A program made the translations under genes and the position numbers. A stretch of 64,000 bases of DNA from Prorocentrum cordatum. Its lineage: Eukaryota > Sar > Dinophyceae > Prorocentrales > Prorocentraceae. The DNA lies in NCBI GenBank assembly GCA_963575745.1, contig CAUYUJ010015724.1:62001-126000 (forward strand), read 5' to 3'. Under the pieces are notes generated by a model, which worked only from the letters and a program-made list of their open reading frames with translations, ran no database searches and was not told where the DNA came from. This document shows, in pieces, positions 44,569 to 55,744 of this stretch. Positions within the stretch are counted from its first letter, which is position 1, and the number at the start of each line of letters is the position of its first letter.

Positions 44569-46844
44569 ATGTATTCGTAAGATGCCTTGCTGGCAGACGT
44601 ATCAAGGAACATGCGCCGTCCACACTTAGCCTTTCTTAGCGCCTCAAGACTTCTGTGGAACCCCAGGGCCGTCGACAAACAAAACTCAAACTGCGGGGCA
44701 CCAGTAGACAAGCCATTTTGTCGTTGGACGCGCCTGTTGTAGTGAGGAAGCCTGAAGCGAAATAGTCAGATCGCCCAACCGACACGTCCGGCGGTGCGAC
44801 GAGGAGGAGTTCCTTATCAGGAGAAGAGAAGGAGTTGGAGCGCGGAGTGAGGACGAATCAGAGGGGAGCCCCACCAGCCCTCCCGGCGTAGGTGGTTTAA
44901 CTAATTTTGTTCCCTCTCTGCCAGAGCTCCCTCCTCCCCCTGCTCGGGGGAGGGGTTTACCACTGCTCCCTATCTATATACACCCCCTCCCCCACTCGGC
45001 CGGCGGCCAGCCCAGAACCATGCCGACCCCATGCGGGCCACCACCACCCCACCATCTTGATCAACAAACCATACAAAACGCATGCTGCCTCCGCATTTGG
45101 AGCATGCCCGACCAACCCGACGCGCCCGCCCCCCCACCATCCCTGTCAAAGACCCATGCACAGTGCACTTTGGGGCAAAGTCTTGAGTCATGTTCGTGAG
45201 GCCCGCGAGCACTTTGTATTGCTTTTGACAGGGACGGCGGGGATGTCAGCATATTCCCTGCTGTGCGGAGGGGTACCATCCCTCGCGGCTACATCTGGAT
45301 CGTGCGCGGCGATCCCGATCACTACCAAGTGGTTTCTGACAGGGGCGGCGGGGGTGGTGGCGCGTGTCCTATTGCGCACAGGCACACCAAGCACAATGAT
45401 GGGCGTTGGTTTTCGACAGGGATGGTGGGGGCCGACATGTTTCTCGATGTTTGCTCTCACGTGCGCAGGCGCGCCTGACGCACTCTGCACGTGCCCCGAA
45501 CGTGGCGCACTTGGCGCGGGTGCAGTGTGCGGAGCACGTGGCGCATCTGACGCACCATGCGTGCCTGGCACGTTCGGGCCCCAGGGGTGCCTGGCCCGCG
45601 TGGCGCCCCTGGCACGCGTGGCGCACCTCGCCCAAGCGTCGCGCACTTGGGGTCAGCGTTGGTTCCCAGTAGCTGCCCATCCAAAGACGACCGCTGAACA
45701 TGGTCAGGCTCGGGTGTTGCTGATGTGTTGGGAGGGCGGGTGGGAGTGAGCTAGACGGTTTGCGGGCGGGCGGGTAGTTTGACCCCTTCCCTTACCCCCG
45801 CTCCTGTGCCTGGGAGTGGGGGGAGGGGCGTAGGTAGTTAAAGCGCCCAAGATGGCTCCGAGAGGGCCTCAGGGAGCCGAAGATGTCCTCCCAAATGGCC
45901 CCAGATACCTCAAGATAGCTCAAGATAGCCTCCGACATACATCCAAGAGGCTTCCAGACGACCCCAAGACGGTTTCAAGTGCCCTCCGAGCCGAGCGCCC
46001 TAAGAGGGCCTCAAGGCATCATGTTTGAGCCTTTTGAGGTGGGGACCTGAATTCATTACCCCCCTCTTTTGAGCCATGTCACCCAAAACGGCCCAAAGAG
46101 GCCTCCCAGACCCCCCAAAAGAGCCCCAAGAGGGCTCCAAGAAAGCCCCGAGAGAGCTCCAAAAAGGCTTGAGGACCCCACAGAGCCAAAAGATGGCTGC
46201 AAGAGGCCTCCGAGAAATTGCTTCCAAGGCGGTTGCCACACTGTATGCTTCTACGTTGCCCTGACCACGGCAACTCGCCTGGCGATCTGTTTCTGGATGG
46301 GCTGGTGTGGTTACTTTTTTGGTCGGCGGCCGCGCGACAACGGTCTGGCGGCAAAGGCAATGTCCGGGGCAGGCGGCACAAAGCGAATTGCACAACAAGC
46401 GTGCAGTTGCACATGCACTGAACAAAATTGCTTTGCATTCAGAAACAGAAGGAAAACCGAGGGCAGTACAGGCGTAGCAGGCTGAACCACACGGCGCCCA
46501 GACCTCAGTAATCCGCCTCCCAGTGCCAGGTGGAGCCATGCGGCTGTGCCCAAGGCGCAACTGCGATGCCGATCCCTGAAGCGAAGAGATCCGCAGGCGT
46601 GGGGGGAACCGCCGTCTAGTGGTGAAGCGCTTGCGCAGCCTGCCAGGGGGGGTCCTGCTGCCGTGGAGGCAAGTGAGAGGCCGGTGGAGTGAGTCGCTGT
46701 GGGGCGCCAGACTCCGAACGCCCGCGACGACGTCGGCAAGCCAAGCGGCTGTCGCGGAACTGGTGCGGCGCACTGGCCGGCAGCTGGTGGGGGCCCGGGT
46801 GCTGTCTTGCCGCGGAAGGCGGAACCGCTCCGTGGCGACCCAAC
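44569..46844. other. Repeat-derived spacer, no supported gene
   Basis: 45100-45480 has degenerate units around TTTGACAGGGACGGCGGGG; 45480-45660 repeats GTGGCGCACNTG-type words; 45845-46225 is the inverted relative of the 26.1-26.7 kb satellite. A 280-codon frame at 44907-45749 runs through these and is not considered real. Confidence 0.5.
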
Positions 46845-47010
46845 TCACCACCCACCAAACCACCCCAACCCAACCCGAAGGCTCAGATTTGCCCTCCATT
46901 TCCAGTGGGGGGGGGGGTCGCGGAACATCGAAAAAACACGTATGGAACCCTTACCCCCCCCAACCCGAAATTCGGGCCTTCGGGTTGGGTTGGGGTGGTC
47001 TGGTAGGTAG
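46845..47010. mobile_element. MITE-like element with ~40-bp terminal inverted repeats
   Basis: Left arm includes ACCACCCCAACCCAACCCGA; the right arm includes its exact reverse complement, TCGGGTTGGGTTGGGGTGGT, with similarity extending outward. About 165 bp. The 47011-47590 flank is GC-rich without a credible gene. Confidence 0.6.
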
Positions 47011-47630
47011 TCACCAACACCCGAGTGACCACTCCACAGGGCAAGGGGGGAACAAGCGACCGTGGGCCACGCAGCGCGTGCCGGCACGGCGCTAGGCCTC
47101 AGAGAGGGGGCGGAGGGTCCGCAGGCGGGGGCGCACCGCCAGCGGAGGAGCGAGGGGAGGGGCGGCACGGGTGGTAGTGCTGCCTCCTGCGGTGTCAAAG
47201 GGCGAGGCGCCTGGGGGAGCTGCACTGTGGAGGACACGAGGGCCAGGAGGCAAGCCAGGCCCAGTCCGCCGAGAGGCACCGTCCCCCAGATCCGAGACCC
47301 AACACACACCACGAGGTCCTCCAGGGCCGAAGCACACTCCGCAGAGAGTGGGAGCCAGACCACGAAGCGCAGAACACGGGCGGCCCTGGGAGGGGGGGCA
47401 ACCACCCCGACGTCGGATAGCACGTCTGGCAGGCCCCGAGGCCGAGGGCGGGGGACACCCGCCAGGCCCGAGAGGGGAGAGGCGAGGAGAAGCACCGCCA
47501 CACCCCTCGGCCAGGCCCCGAATCCGAGGGCTAGGGGCCAAGGTCATCTCGTGGGTTTCCCTTAATCCGAAAGCCCTTATAACGGCGACGATGGAACACA
47601 GTGCCGGGGAACTGCTTTGAACATCACCAG

Positions 47631-47666
47631 TCGTTCAAAGCAGTGCCCCGGCACTGCTTTGAACGA
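47631..47666. repeat. 36-bp palindrome, relative of the 55.7-kb array
   Basis: TCGTTCAAAGCAGTGCC, then CC, then the exact reverse complement of the arm. A partial copy (GTGCCGGGGAACTGC) lies just upstream at about 47601-47615. The core TTCAAAGCAGTGCC is the same as in five tandem palindromes at 55745-55950. Confidence 0.85.
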
Positions 47667-47809
47667 TGCGGAAATGCGATCAGCAGGAGCCTTCGTCTGT
47701 TCCTTCTCCTCTTCTCGTCGCTGTATGCTCTTCCTTGTCCTCCCTCCTCCCCCGTTCCCTCTCTAATTAATTACCTCGTTCTCCCAGTCTCACGCGCACT
47801 CTTCCTCCC

Positions 47810-48120
47810 CCCTCTCCTCCTCCTCTTCCTGCTTCTCCTCCTCGTCCTCCTCCTCCTCCGCCTCCTCCCCCTCATTTGTTATATTTCTCCGTCCTTGTCC
47901 TCCTGTCCCCGTTCTCCTTCTCCCTCTCCTCCTCCTCCTCCTCCTCGTCGTCGTCGTCCTCCTCCTCTTCCTCCTCCTCCTCCTCCTCCTCCTCCTCTCC
48001 TCCTCCTCCTCCTCCTCCTCCTCCTCCTCCTCCTCACCTTCTTCCTCCTCCTCCTCCTCCCCCTTTTCCTCTCCCTCCTCCTCCTCCTCCTCCTCCTCCC
48101 CCTTCCCCCTCTTCCTCCTC
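47810..48120 (-). repeat. (TCC)n tract
   Basis: About 300 bases of mostly TCC units on the + strand. Pyrimidine-rich DNA continues in patches to 48377, just before the first gene of the right-hand cluster, and may provide the trans-splice acceptor tract. Confidence 0.9.
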
Positions 48121-48374
48121 TGCTATCACTCCTCCATAATTCCTGTCCGCTCCTCCCCTTCACTGATCTTCCTCTTCGTCATCATCATCCCTTTCGTCGC
48201 ACGCCTCTTAATCCTCAATCGGTTCCCAATCTTCTCGACTTTCTTGTCATCCGCGTCCTTGGCTGTTGGAGGGGCCTCAGGAATTCTCAGGGCTCTTGTG
48301 TTGCACGCGAAGGCACACCTCCCAGGAACGCATCATCCTCCTCACATTCACCCTCCTCCTCCTCATCCTCCTCC

Positions 48375-48395
48375 TCCATGCACGTTCGGCTCAAG
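48375..48395 (+). other. Weak relict spliced leader before the 48470 gene
   Basis: TCC-ATGCACGTTCGGCTCAAG aligns with the spliced leader at about 15 of 22 positions, including the last eight (GGCTCAAG). It follows a pyrimidine tract and lies 74 bases before the ATG. Suggestive, not proven. Confidence 0.35.
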
Positions 48396-48469
48396 CCCGC
48401 GCCGACGGTAGGTTTCACGGCGGTTGGGCGGGCTCGCGCCCGCCTCCGCGGCCTGCAGTCGGGGCAGAG

Positions 48470-49636
48470 ATGCGTGCAGGGTGGGATGACAAAGCGGAAG
48501 AGGAAACACGGGCCGCAGTTGCGGATTCTTCAAAGAGCAGCGGCGGCGGTTGGGGAACAAGTGGGGGTTGGGGCGGCCGCAGTGGCGGATACGGCGGCGG
48601 AGGTGACCGCAGTGGCGGCTGGGGCGGCGGAGATTCTCTTGGCGGATGGAGAGGAAAAGCGCAGGATGGCGGCGACGGAAGTGACCGCAGTCGCGGATGG
48701 GAGGGCGGCGGATGGGGCGGCAACGGATGCGAGGGTTGGGGAATGGAGGGCGCCCGCTGGTGGGACGACGAGGGTGGCTGGTGGAATGCATGGGAAGGTG
48801 GCCGCTCGAGTGCCTCGGCAGGTTCTCCTGCCGCGGAGCCCGCGGCCGCAACAGCGGCGGGCAAAGGAGGCGGTCCCCTGCTTCCCCCAGGGCGCGAAGA
48901 ACAAGGCGCAGTTGCGCTGTTTCAAATTGTGCGCAATGAGCCGCTGCCAATTTTCAAGTTGGAATTCTTCGAGAACTTCAGGGCGAACTGGAACGGCAAT
49001 TATAAGCAGCACAACGCGGCCTTGAAGTGGTTCCGAGACGAGTACGAAGACCGAGAAAACCCTTTCGGCAGCCGCACGCCCGTCTTCGGAGGTACCGCAG
49101 TTGCGGAGGAAATTTCGAAGATCCTTAAGTACCGCGCAAAGGGGAAGGCGCAGGACAACAGGGATTGGGACTGGGACCACACTGTCAAAGTGCCGTGGTC
49201 TTGGCTGGAGATGGTCGCGCAGATGGATGGACCTACAATGCTGCGCGTCGTGTGCGGCCCTGACAATGACCGCAGTCGCGGGTTGGTCCGCTGCGAGTGC
49301 CGCCCGTGCCCTAGCAGTCTCGACAACATGAGGCACACGAAAGGGGTGGACAGAGGACAGGCGCAAAGAATCCCTCTGCCCCAGTGGGATTTCGTCCTCA
49401 TCCGCGACGACGGCTCGGGCATTCGCGTCCACCCATCCTGGTCTAGCCCGAAGTTCAACACGTATGAGGTGGAGCCGCACTCGCATCCCGTGCGGGGCCC
49501 GAGGGCAGGTCTCGGCAAGAGCGATGGCCACGGAACGTTCACGTTCTGGAAGATGCTGCACGCCCATCCGAATCCTGGGCGGTTCGACGCGAGCAAGGGG
49601 GCGCAGCTGCAACCGCGGTGGTCCGCGCAGCCTTGA
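48470..49636 (+). CDS. Gly/Trp-rich hypothetical protein
   Basis: 388 residues from ATG 48470. The frame is open further upstream but only through pyrimidine-tract translation, and the ATG follows a pyrimidine tract and possible relict leader. Residues 1-150 are Gly/Trp/Asp-rich (GGGWGTSGGWGGRSGGYGG, WWDDEGGWWNAWEGG), probably disordered and RNA- or protein-binding. The rest is a normal globular domain (EFFENFRANWNGNYKQHNAA, WFRDEYEDRENPFGSRTPVF, VPWSWLEMVAQMDGPTMLRV). No family recognised. It contains six exact CCGCAGTNGCGG dodecamers, encoding AVADS, GRSGG, DRSGG, DRSRG, TAVAE and DRSRG. First of six + strand genes. The C-terminal region of the 61930 gene is also Trp/Gly-rich. Confidence 0.75.
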   Translation: MRAGWDDKAEEETRAAVADSSKSSGGGWGTSGGWGGRSGGYGGGGDRSGGWGGGDSLGGWRGKAQDGGDGSDRSRGWEGGGWGGNGCEGWGMEGARWWDDEGGWWNAWEGGRSSASAGSPAAEPAAATAAGKGGGPLLPPGREEQGAVALFQIVRNEPLPIFKLEFFENFRANWNGNYKQHNAALKWFRDEYEDRENPFGSRTPVFGGTAVAEEISKILKYRAKGKAQDNRDWDWDHTVKVPWSWLEMVAQMDGPTMLRVVCGPDNDRSRGLVRCECRPCPSSLDNMRHTKGVDRGQAQRIPLPQWDFVLIRDDGSGIRVHPSWSSPKFNTYEVEPHSHPVRGPRAGLGKSDGHGTFTFWKMLHAHPNPGRFDASKGAQLQPRWSAQP

Positions 49637-50225
49637 CACCGCAGTTGCGGGATTGCGCAGCCATGGAACCGCAGTTGCGGGGACCGATCGCGTGACGCCG
49701 CGCTCGTTTGACTCACTATGCGCGCTTTCGGCCGCAGTTGCGGCGCTGCCTTCTAGCGACTTCATACAGCTTGGCCGCAGTTGCGGCGCTCCCACGACTG
49801 ACCGCTGTAATTAGGTGCTTCGGGCGCGCATCACCTCCGTTGAAGCACTCGTGACGTTAATTAGCGCGGCCGCAGTTGCGGAGACAGGTACTTAAACAGA
49901 TGGATCCGCAGTTGTTCGTCGTCCTCGTCGCCCCTTCCCCGTCGTCCTCGTCGCAGTCTCCTCCCTCCGCCTTTCCTCCTCGTCGCAGTTCCTTCCGTTG
50001 GCCGTAGCCCGCCTCCGTTGGCCGAGTCATTTCCCGTCGTCCTCGTCGCAGTCCCCCCCGAGGGCCGCAGTTGCGGACTTTGTTGATTCCTCCTCCTCCG
50101 TTTCTGCCCCGTCATCCTCGTCGCAGTCCCCTTGCTCCTTTCACCCTCGTCTGAGCTCTTCGCGCCATCCTCTTCCGTCGCGTCCTCTCCATCCTCCTCT
50201 TCGCCTTCCTCGTCCTCATCCCCGC

Positions 50226-50255
50226 CGTCTCCCTCGTTGCCCTTCCTCTCCCAAG
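50226..50255 (+). promoter_or_regulatory. Candidate trans-splice acceptor for the 50302 gene
   Basis: A pyrimidine tract (CCCTCGTTGCCCTTCCTCTC) leads to CCAAG with AG at 50254-50255, 46 bases before the ATG. Similar leader length to that inferred for the 57487 gene. The 49637-50225 spacer holds six dodecamers and C/T-rich DNA. Confidence 0.45.
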
Positions 50256-50301
50256 CCGGCCGCAGTTCCCCCGTCGGACGGGGGCCGCGCGCGGCCACGC
50301 C

Positions 50302-52128
50302 ATGGACCCAGGTCGCAAAGCCGAGGTCGACAAGCGGTTCGCCGAGCTGAAGCAGCAACTGCGGGAAAGGTTCGGCCTGCAAGGGGCTGCCGCGGATGCC
50401 GCAGTCGCGGAGCCGACGGAGGACCGCAGTTGCGGAAGCCCCGAGCGACCGCCGCGCGAGGCCTCCCCGCAGTCGTCTAGCTCCTCGCGGGAATATCGGC
50501 CGCCGCCGCCGATAAGCGCTGCGAGTGGGAGCTCTGCTGGTGGGAGGCGCGAAGAGGCGCAGTTGCGCAGGGCGCACTTGACCCCCAAGGCAAAATGGGG
50601 GCCTCGGGCGCAGACGCCGACGAAGCAGCAGGACCAACCAGCAGTGACGGGAGCCGCCACCGAGACCGCAGTTGCGGGGGTGGCCGGCGAGCCAGGTGCC
50701 GCGCGCGGCTCATCTGGGAGCAGCGCGCCCTCGGCCGTGCTGCTCGCAGCCGAGTCCAAACGAGGCGCCCAACCCGAAGACGAGGCCGCCTCCCAGGAGA
50801 AAGCCGCCGAGACAACCGCCTCGGCCGATTCGCGGCCGAGGAAAAGGCCGCCTCCCACGGAAGACTCGCCGCTGTCAGAACCGCAGTCGCGGGGTCGCGC
50901 GGGGCCTCCGTCGGAACCGCAGTTGCGGGAAGATGCGGGAGCACCGCGGAAGAAGCAGCGGACCAGGTCCCCTCCAGGGATAAACTACTTTGGGGAACGC
51001 CCCAAGTGGAACGAAGGATTCCTTCGTACAGAAGACGGCAATCGGGTTCCGTCCACCATCGCTTTGGTGTTCAACGTGGTGGTCATCACGAAGGTGGCAA
51101 CAAAGGAAGATGTCTTCAGGTGCATCTTGCACCAAACTGCGGCGGTCGTCTTCGTCGTATGGGACCCCGAGCTGTTCCGCACGGGGAACGTCGAAGGCGC
51201 TTGCAGCTACGACGTTCCCGTTGGACTCAGGACTGCCGTCGAAGACGCTGTCACTTTGAAAAACAACACCGCGGAGCCTTACTGGACGACGGTTGGCCTG
51301 TTCAGAGACACGGGCGTGGTGCTCGTGCGCCCGCACATCATCGCAGAGACCGCAGTTGCGGGTCATGTTGTTGGGGCCACCCACGCCGTCACGATCCTGC
51401 GCTTTCGCCTGAAGGGCTCCGACATGAATCCTGCCGCGGTGATCCGTTTTGCCGTCGTGTCCAGACACGCAGTCACCGAACGTCTCCAACAGAAGATCAC
51501 GCAAACAGAACAAACAGCGTGGCAGCCAGGTTTCTTCAAGGACGCGGTTGCTTCCATCCATAAAAATGATGTGCGGTTCTTGTGCGGCCTGTTTGACATC
51601 CCGCCTGAGCAGCTCGCAGCATTTGGCCGCAGTTGCGGAGCCAGCTACACCTGCCCGGTGGGGGTGGTGTTCAGGGCTGGACCCGCCCTGTTCGGAGGCA
51701 TTGTGGAGGGCACACGCGTCATGCATCCGAATTACGTCCTCCCCATTGGCCCGTGCGACGTGCGCATTGCGGACTACAACCTGGATTTTGCAGGGAGGCC
51801 GTCGAAGAACGATCCCCAGTGGCTCCCTGATTGGATGCATCGAACAAGCGACTCCATCATCTCTCGGCGCTGGGTCCCAGCGAAGTACATGCCCAAGTGG
51901 GAGGATGACCCTGACCGCAGTAGCGGAGTCAGAGAAAAGCTCGGCTTGGCAGCGCTGCCCCCAATCGGCAAGGTCATTCAGAAGGAGCTCAACGAGAAGA
52001 CCTTCAGCACGCACTGGTGCGAGGGCATCCACCAAAACGTCGTCTTCGTCGGCCACGGACGCCAGAGTCGGGCGAGCAAGCGGAAGCACGAAGAGGCGCG
52101 ATCTGCCGCAGTTGCGGACGAGCGGTGA
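50302..52128 (+). CDS. Hypothetical protein with EEP-like C-terminal half (tentative)
   Basis: 608 residues from ATG 50302. The N-terminus is a short coiled-coil-like helix (KRFAELKQQLRERFG). Residues about 30-230 are Ala/Pro/Glu/Ser-rich and contain many dodecamer-encoded peptides (DAAVAEP, DRSCGS, TAVAGV). From about 240 on the protein is globular: FNVVVITKVATKEDVFRCIL, VVFVVWDPELF, TILRFRL, IRFAVVSRHA, RFLCGLFDIPPEQL. The order and spacing of TILRFRL, IRFAVVSRH and RFLCGLFDIP recall VRVHL, MAVHVHH and CMGDFNM in the EEP-like protein at 61930, so it may be a diverged, catalytically dead relative. That link is inference. A basic tail (RASKRKHEEARS) ends the protein. Confidence 0.75.
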   Translation: MDPGRKAEVDKRFAELKQQLRERFGLQGAAADAAVAEPTEDRSCGSPERPPREASPQSSSSSREYRPPPPISAASGSSAGGRREEAQLRRAHLTPKAKWGPRAQTPTKQQDQPAVTGAATETAVAGVAGEPGAARGSSGSSAPSAVLLAAESKRGAQPEDEAASQEKAAETTASADSRPRKRPPPTEDSPLSEPQSRGRAGPPSEPQLREDAGAPRKKQRTRSPPGINYFGERPKWNEGFLRTEDGNRVPSTIALVFNVVVITKVATKEDVFRCILHQTAAVVFVVWDPELFRTGNVEGACSYDVPVGLRTAVEDAVTLKNNTAEPYWTTVGLFRDTGVVLVRPHIIAETAVAGHVVGATHAVTILRFRLKGSDMNPAAVIRFAVVSRHAVTERLQQKITQTEQTAWQPGFFKDAVASIHKNDVRFLCGLFDIPPEQLAAFGRSCGASYTCPVGVVFRAGPALFGGIVEGTRVMHPNYVLPIGPCDVRIADYNLDFAGRPSKNDPQWLPDWMHRTSDSIISRRWVPAKYMPKWEDDPDRSSGVREKLGLAALPPIGKVIQKELNEKTFSTHWCEGIHQNVVFVGHGRQSRASKRKHEEARSAAVADER

Positions 52129-52334
52129 GTGCGGCAAGACCGAGGAGCCGCAGTTGCGGAACAGAGCTCGGTACTACTGGGCGCCTGCTGCCTGCGTAGT
52201 GCATCCCATTAGCGATGGAGTGCATGTTGCGGTGTAGGATAGCCCGCAGTTGCGGGGTTGCGGTTGCCAAGCCGCAGTTGCGGTTGCGTATAATAGGAGA
52301 GCACGCGGTTGCGAAGCCGCAGTTTGCAATAAGT

Positions 52335-52660
52335 GTGCGCGCGCTGGGTCATCATCATCGTCGTCGTCCGTCCTCGTCGTCGTCGCTGCCGTCGTCGTCG
52401 TCGCGTCTGTCGTCTGTCGTCAGCAGTCGTCGTCGGTCGTCGTCGTCGTCAAGTCTGTCGTCTGTCGTCAGCAGTCGTCGTCGTCGTCGTCCCTCCTCCC
52501 TCCTCCCTCCTCCCTCCTCCCTCCTCCCTCCTCCCTCCTCGTCCTCCTCCAGGCCGCATCCCCCCGCCACCTCCGTCCTAGCTCTCCTTCCCCTTCCCCT
52601 CCTCGTCCTCCTCCAGCTTGCACCCCCCTCCCTCCTCCAGCCTGCGCCCCCCCCAAGCTC
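52335..52660 (+). repeat. GTC/CGT and CTCCCTC simple repeats
   Basis: 52335-52495 is built of TCG/GTC triplets, with a ~47-base block (GTCTGTCGTCTGTCGTCAGC...) present twice. 52496-52545 is CTCCCTC repeats, followed by pyrimidine-rich DNA with several AGs that may serve as trans-splice acceptor for the 52830 gene. Confidence 0.85.
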
Positions 52661-52829
52661 TCGCCCGATATTTTGGATTAAAACTGAGCCTTCAGTCGTC
52701 CGCAGGCATTCGGCTCAGCAGGTCGTTGGGCTCCTGGCACACACGCCTCCACCCTGAGCGACGGACGTCGTGCCATAGTCCGCCATATCGGAGCTCCGGG
52801 CCGCAGTGGCGGACAGCGTCGGCACAGAT

Positions 52830-55254
52830 ATGAACGACAGCGTCGGCACAGATAATGCCGCAGTGGCGGACAAGAAAGCCGCAGTGGCGGACGAGACAGC
52901 CGCAGTTCCAGGCGGAACGCAAGGGATCTTTCAGAGGGCCAACGCCTTGAGGTCTAGATTCAGGACAGGGGACAAGGTGCGCCTCCCTGTGCTCATGCTC
53001 GCCCCGCACACGGGCAACCGAGGCGGGCACTACCCTCAGCAGGAAAGGGTTCGGGAACTCGCTGTGAAAATCTTCCTGGCTGGATTCACGCAAGCCGAAG
53101 CTGACCACGAAGGTGTCTGCGTTCAGATGTACCCAGCACAAGAGCTGGTGCTGAGAAAAAAGGAGGACCCGAAGTTCCAGACGTACACAGAGTACAATCT
53201 GGAAAAAGCGACCGGCCACCTCGCTGCGTGCTTCGACCGCAGTTGCGGAACAGACGTTGCGTATGGGACGTGTTCGCACTCCCACTTGTGCCTCGTGTTG
53301 CGGGCGTGCGCCCTGGGAGCCAAGTGGCCCATCCCCCAAGGCATGGAGTTCACGGAGGACGAGAGCGCGAGGCTGAAGCGCGTGCTCGATAAGGACGGCA
53401 ATCTCGACATGGCCGCAGTGGCGGAACATGACCCTGTCGCTAAGAAACTCGTGCAGGGGGGTATGCTCATGGAAGTGCTTAGCTGGAAAATCATGGACGA
53501 GGAACCCACTGGTGCTTCGCTCATCAGCCAGTCCCTCAATAAAGGAGCCGATTTTGCGTTGCGAACGACTGAACTCACCGCGCTCCGTGTTCTGTGCAAG
53601 GCTGTTGACGCGGAGCTGCACGCCGCAGTTGCGGATCAGGTTGCCTTTGAAAGGTCAAGCTCTCCGTCATGCACGAACTCGATCGAGTCGTTCAGGACCC
53701 AGACTTCATTGAGCTGTTCTCGTTCGTTGTTGGGCTCGGGAGCACGAAAGCGCAGTTCATCCCCTTGCTGCTCCAGTTCTGCGAGGTCTACGTGAACTCC
53801 AGGAGAAGGGCCCTTCGGCTCGGTGCCTTCGGGGCAGCCAGCGAGCTTCCCGACGAAGTGCCGTGGGTCAAGGTTGCCGTGGTGATGCGATGCTACAGGA
53901 ACGCGCCTGCGAGGAAGAGGGGCGTTGACACTCCTGTGTGGTGCCCTGACCAGAACAATCGTGGAAGAAGAAGGAGTTCCGAGACTTCCTCATCGACATG
54001 AACTCGGCTCTCCGTTTGTACTTGTTCACGCTGAGCAAGGCCATCGACGGCATGGGCCCTGAGAAGGCGATCGAGTTCAAGGCGAACCTGTGCATACTGA
54101 CCGCAGACGGCTTCATGCAGTACCTGAAGGACACCCACGTCAAGGAACGAAGTATCCCAGGACATCGTCAGGCGCTCCTCCGCGCTTGCGCGGAGGCCAC
54201 GGGGAAGGTGGAGCCGAAGTCCAATCGGGACGCCCTTGAGAAGGCCCTCGGCGAAGTGGGAGTCGGAGGCGGGAAGCCCGATTGGTTCGATTTCAACGCG
54301 TTGCCGCGCCCAGAACCGAATGAGCCCGCAGTGGCGGGGAAGACAAAGGCTTCCGCAGAGGAGCACGAGTTGATGCCGACGGTCATTTCCTTTGACCCCA
54401 CGACGCAATTACCAACGAACCACCAGCGCAGCAGGGACACGACGGCCATTCCACGCGGATCCTTCCCTTTGCCAATCGCCGAATGGAGGCGTTCAGCGGC
54501 AGCGAAGGAGCTGGGGCGGGAGCCTGCTTTGGTCAGCGCAGTGTTGCTGTGCCTTTGGGCGCGCCACATGTCCGCAGTTGCGGAAGCGCAAGTAGAGGTG
54601 TTGCAAGACGCTGACACAGAGAAACGCACCGTCAAGGCAACCGCTGCAAACGACGAAAAATGCATCGAGTTGTGGCCGTGCGTCCCAAAGGCATCCAAGG
54701 TGCACGCCGCAAGCACGCACCCCGAGAGGGTGGCCGTGCAAGTCTGGGTGAAAGGAGATCCAAATGGGGCCACGCCCACGACCTTCTACTTGCACCCCGA
54801 GTTCAAGCCGCCTGCGGACAAGACGCCCGCCGACGTGGCTGACCACGATGTGCGGTTGAGAGCATGGAAGTGGGATGCGCAAGAGACAATGCACGTCTTC
54901 TGGGCAGTCAACAGAGTCACGGAACAGGAGATCCAGCAGAGAAACAGCCGTAATGAAAGCGCAGTTGCGCGCATCAACATGGAGCTGGAGACGAAAGAAT
55001 TGGCGGTGTGCGTGCCTGGGACAGGCGGGGTCGTGCTCGCCGTGAATGTCCCTGTGCTGGTGAATACCACGGCCGTGAAGAAAGGAGAAGAGCTCCTGTG
55101 GGAGGCGAGACCCAAAACCGCACCGAAGAAGAAGGCGGCCGAGGAGACGTGGAAGACGGACGCGGCCAAGAGGGCCAAAGGGAAGCCTTCGGGCCAGCCC
55201 GCGCCGAAGAAATCGAAGAAAGGGTTCGACGAAAGCGGGAAGATGTCGCTCTAA
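52830..55254 (+). CDS. Large hypothetical protein, frame broken twice
   Basis: Starts at ATG 52830; the frame is open to GTG 52806 but no ATG is further upstream. The N-terminus is a run of dodecamer-encoded AAVAD peptides, then a globular part (FRTGDKVRLPVLMLAPHTGN, CVQMYPAQELVLRKKEDPKF). At about 53648 the credible frame moves from VAFE to KVKLSVMHELDRVVQDPDF, and at about 53955-53965 from CPDQNN to KKKEFRDFLIDMNSALRLYL. Each break is repaired by assuming one missing base (in GAAAG and near AATCG). The rest is uninterrupted to TAA and ends in a Lys/Ala-rich tail (KAKGKPSGQPAPKKSKKGF is approximate in character). About 808 residues if intact. No family recognised; the basic tail suggests nucleic acid or nuclear function. 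Confidence 0.65.
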
Positions 55255-55554
55255 TTAAGAAAGCCGCAGTGGCGGCAGTCAGGGCGGCTTGCTCGCGTGA
55301 CCGCAGTTGCGGGCAACAGGCCGAAGGGGGGGGCGCACGCGTGACCGCTGTTGCGGAGCGCTCGTGTAGTTTGCAGTGTCACTGCTTCTGTTAGCTGATG
55401 CCGCAGTAGCGGACCGCTGACGATCGAGCACGGAGGTTCGAAACGGACCTCCTCCCTCCCTTCTCCCTCTCCTCCCTCGCCCTTCCTCCACTTCCTCCCT
55501 CTCTCCTCCTCCTTTCTCCCCTTCCTCCCAAGTTGGAAGCCGAAACTACTCATT

Positions 55555-55742
55555 TCCTCACTCCCTCCCTCCCTCCCTGGAGGCCCTGGAGGGCCTCCGC
55601 CCTGGAGGGCCTGGAGGGCCCTGGAGGCCCTGGAGGGCCTCCCTGGAGGCCCTGGAGGCCCTGGAGGGCCTCCCTGGAGGCCCTGGAGGGCCTGGAGGGC
55701 CCTGGGCTGAGGGCGGAGGCCCTGGAGGGCCTCCGCCCTCAG
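55555..55742. repeat. GGCCCTGGAGGGCC nested palindromes
   Basis: Words CCCTGGAGGCCCTGGAGGGC and GGAGGGCCTCC are repeated many times and are largely self-complementary. The end GGGCGGAGGCCCTGGAGGGC followed by CTCAGAATGC is mirrored after the next array (CATTCTGAGGGCGGAGGCCC, 55947 on), so the two sides can pair across the array. Confidence 0.85.
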
Positions 55743-55744
55743 AA

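Noticed and set aside
44907-45749. 280-codon frame
   Set aside because: Crosses several degenerate repeats and changes composition abruptly; no supporting motif.
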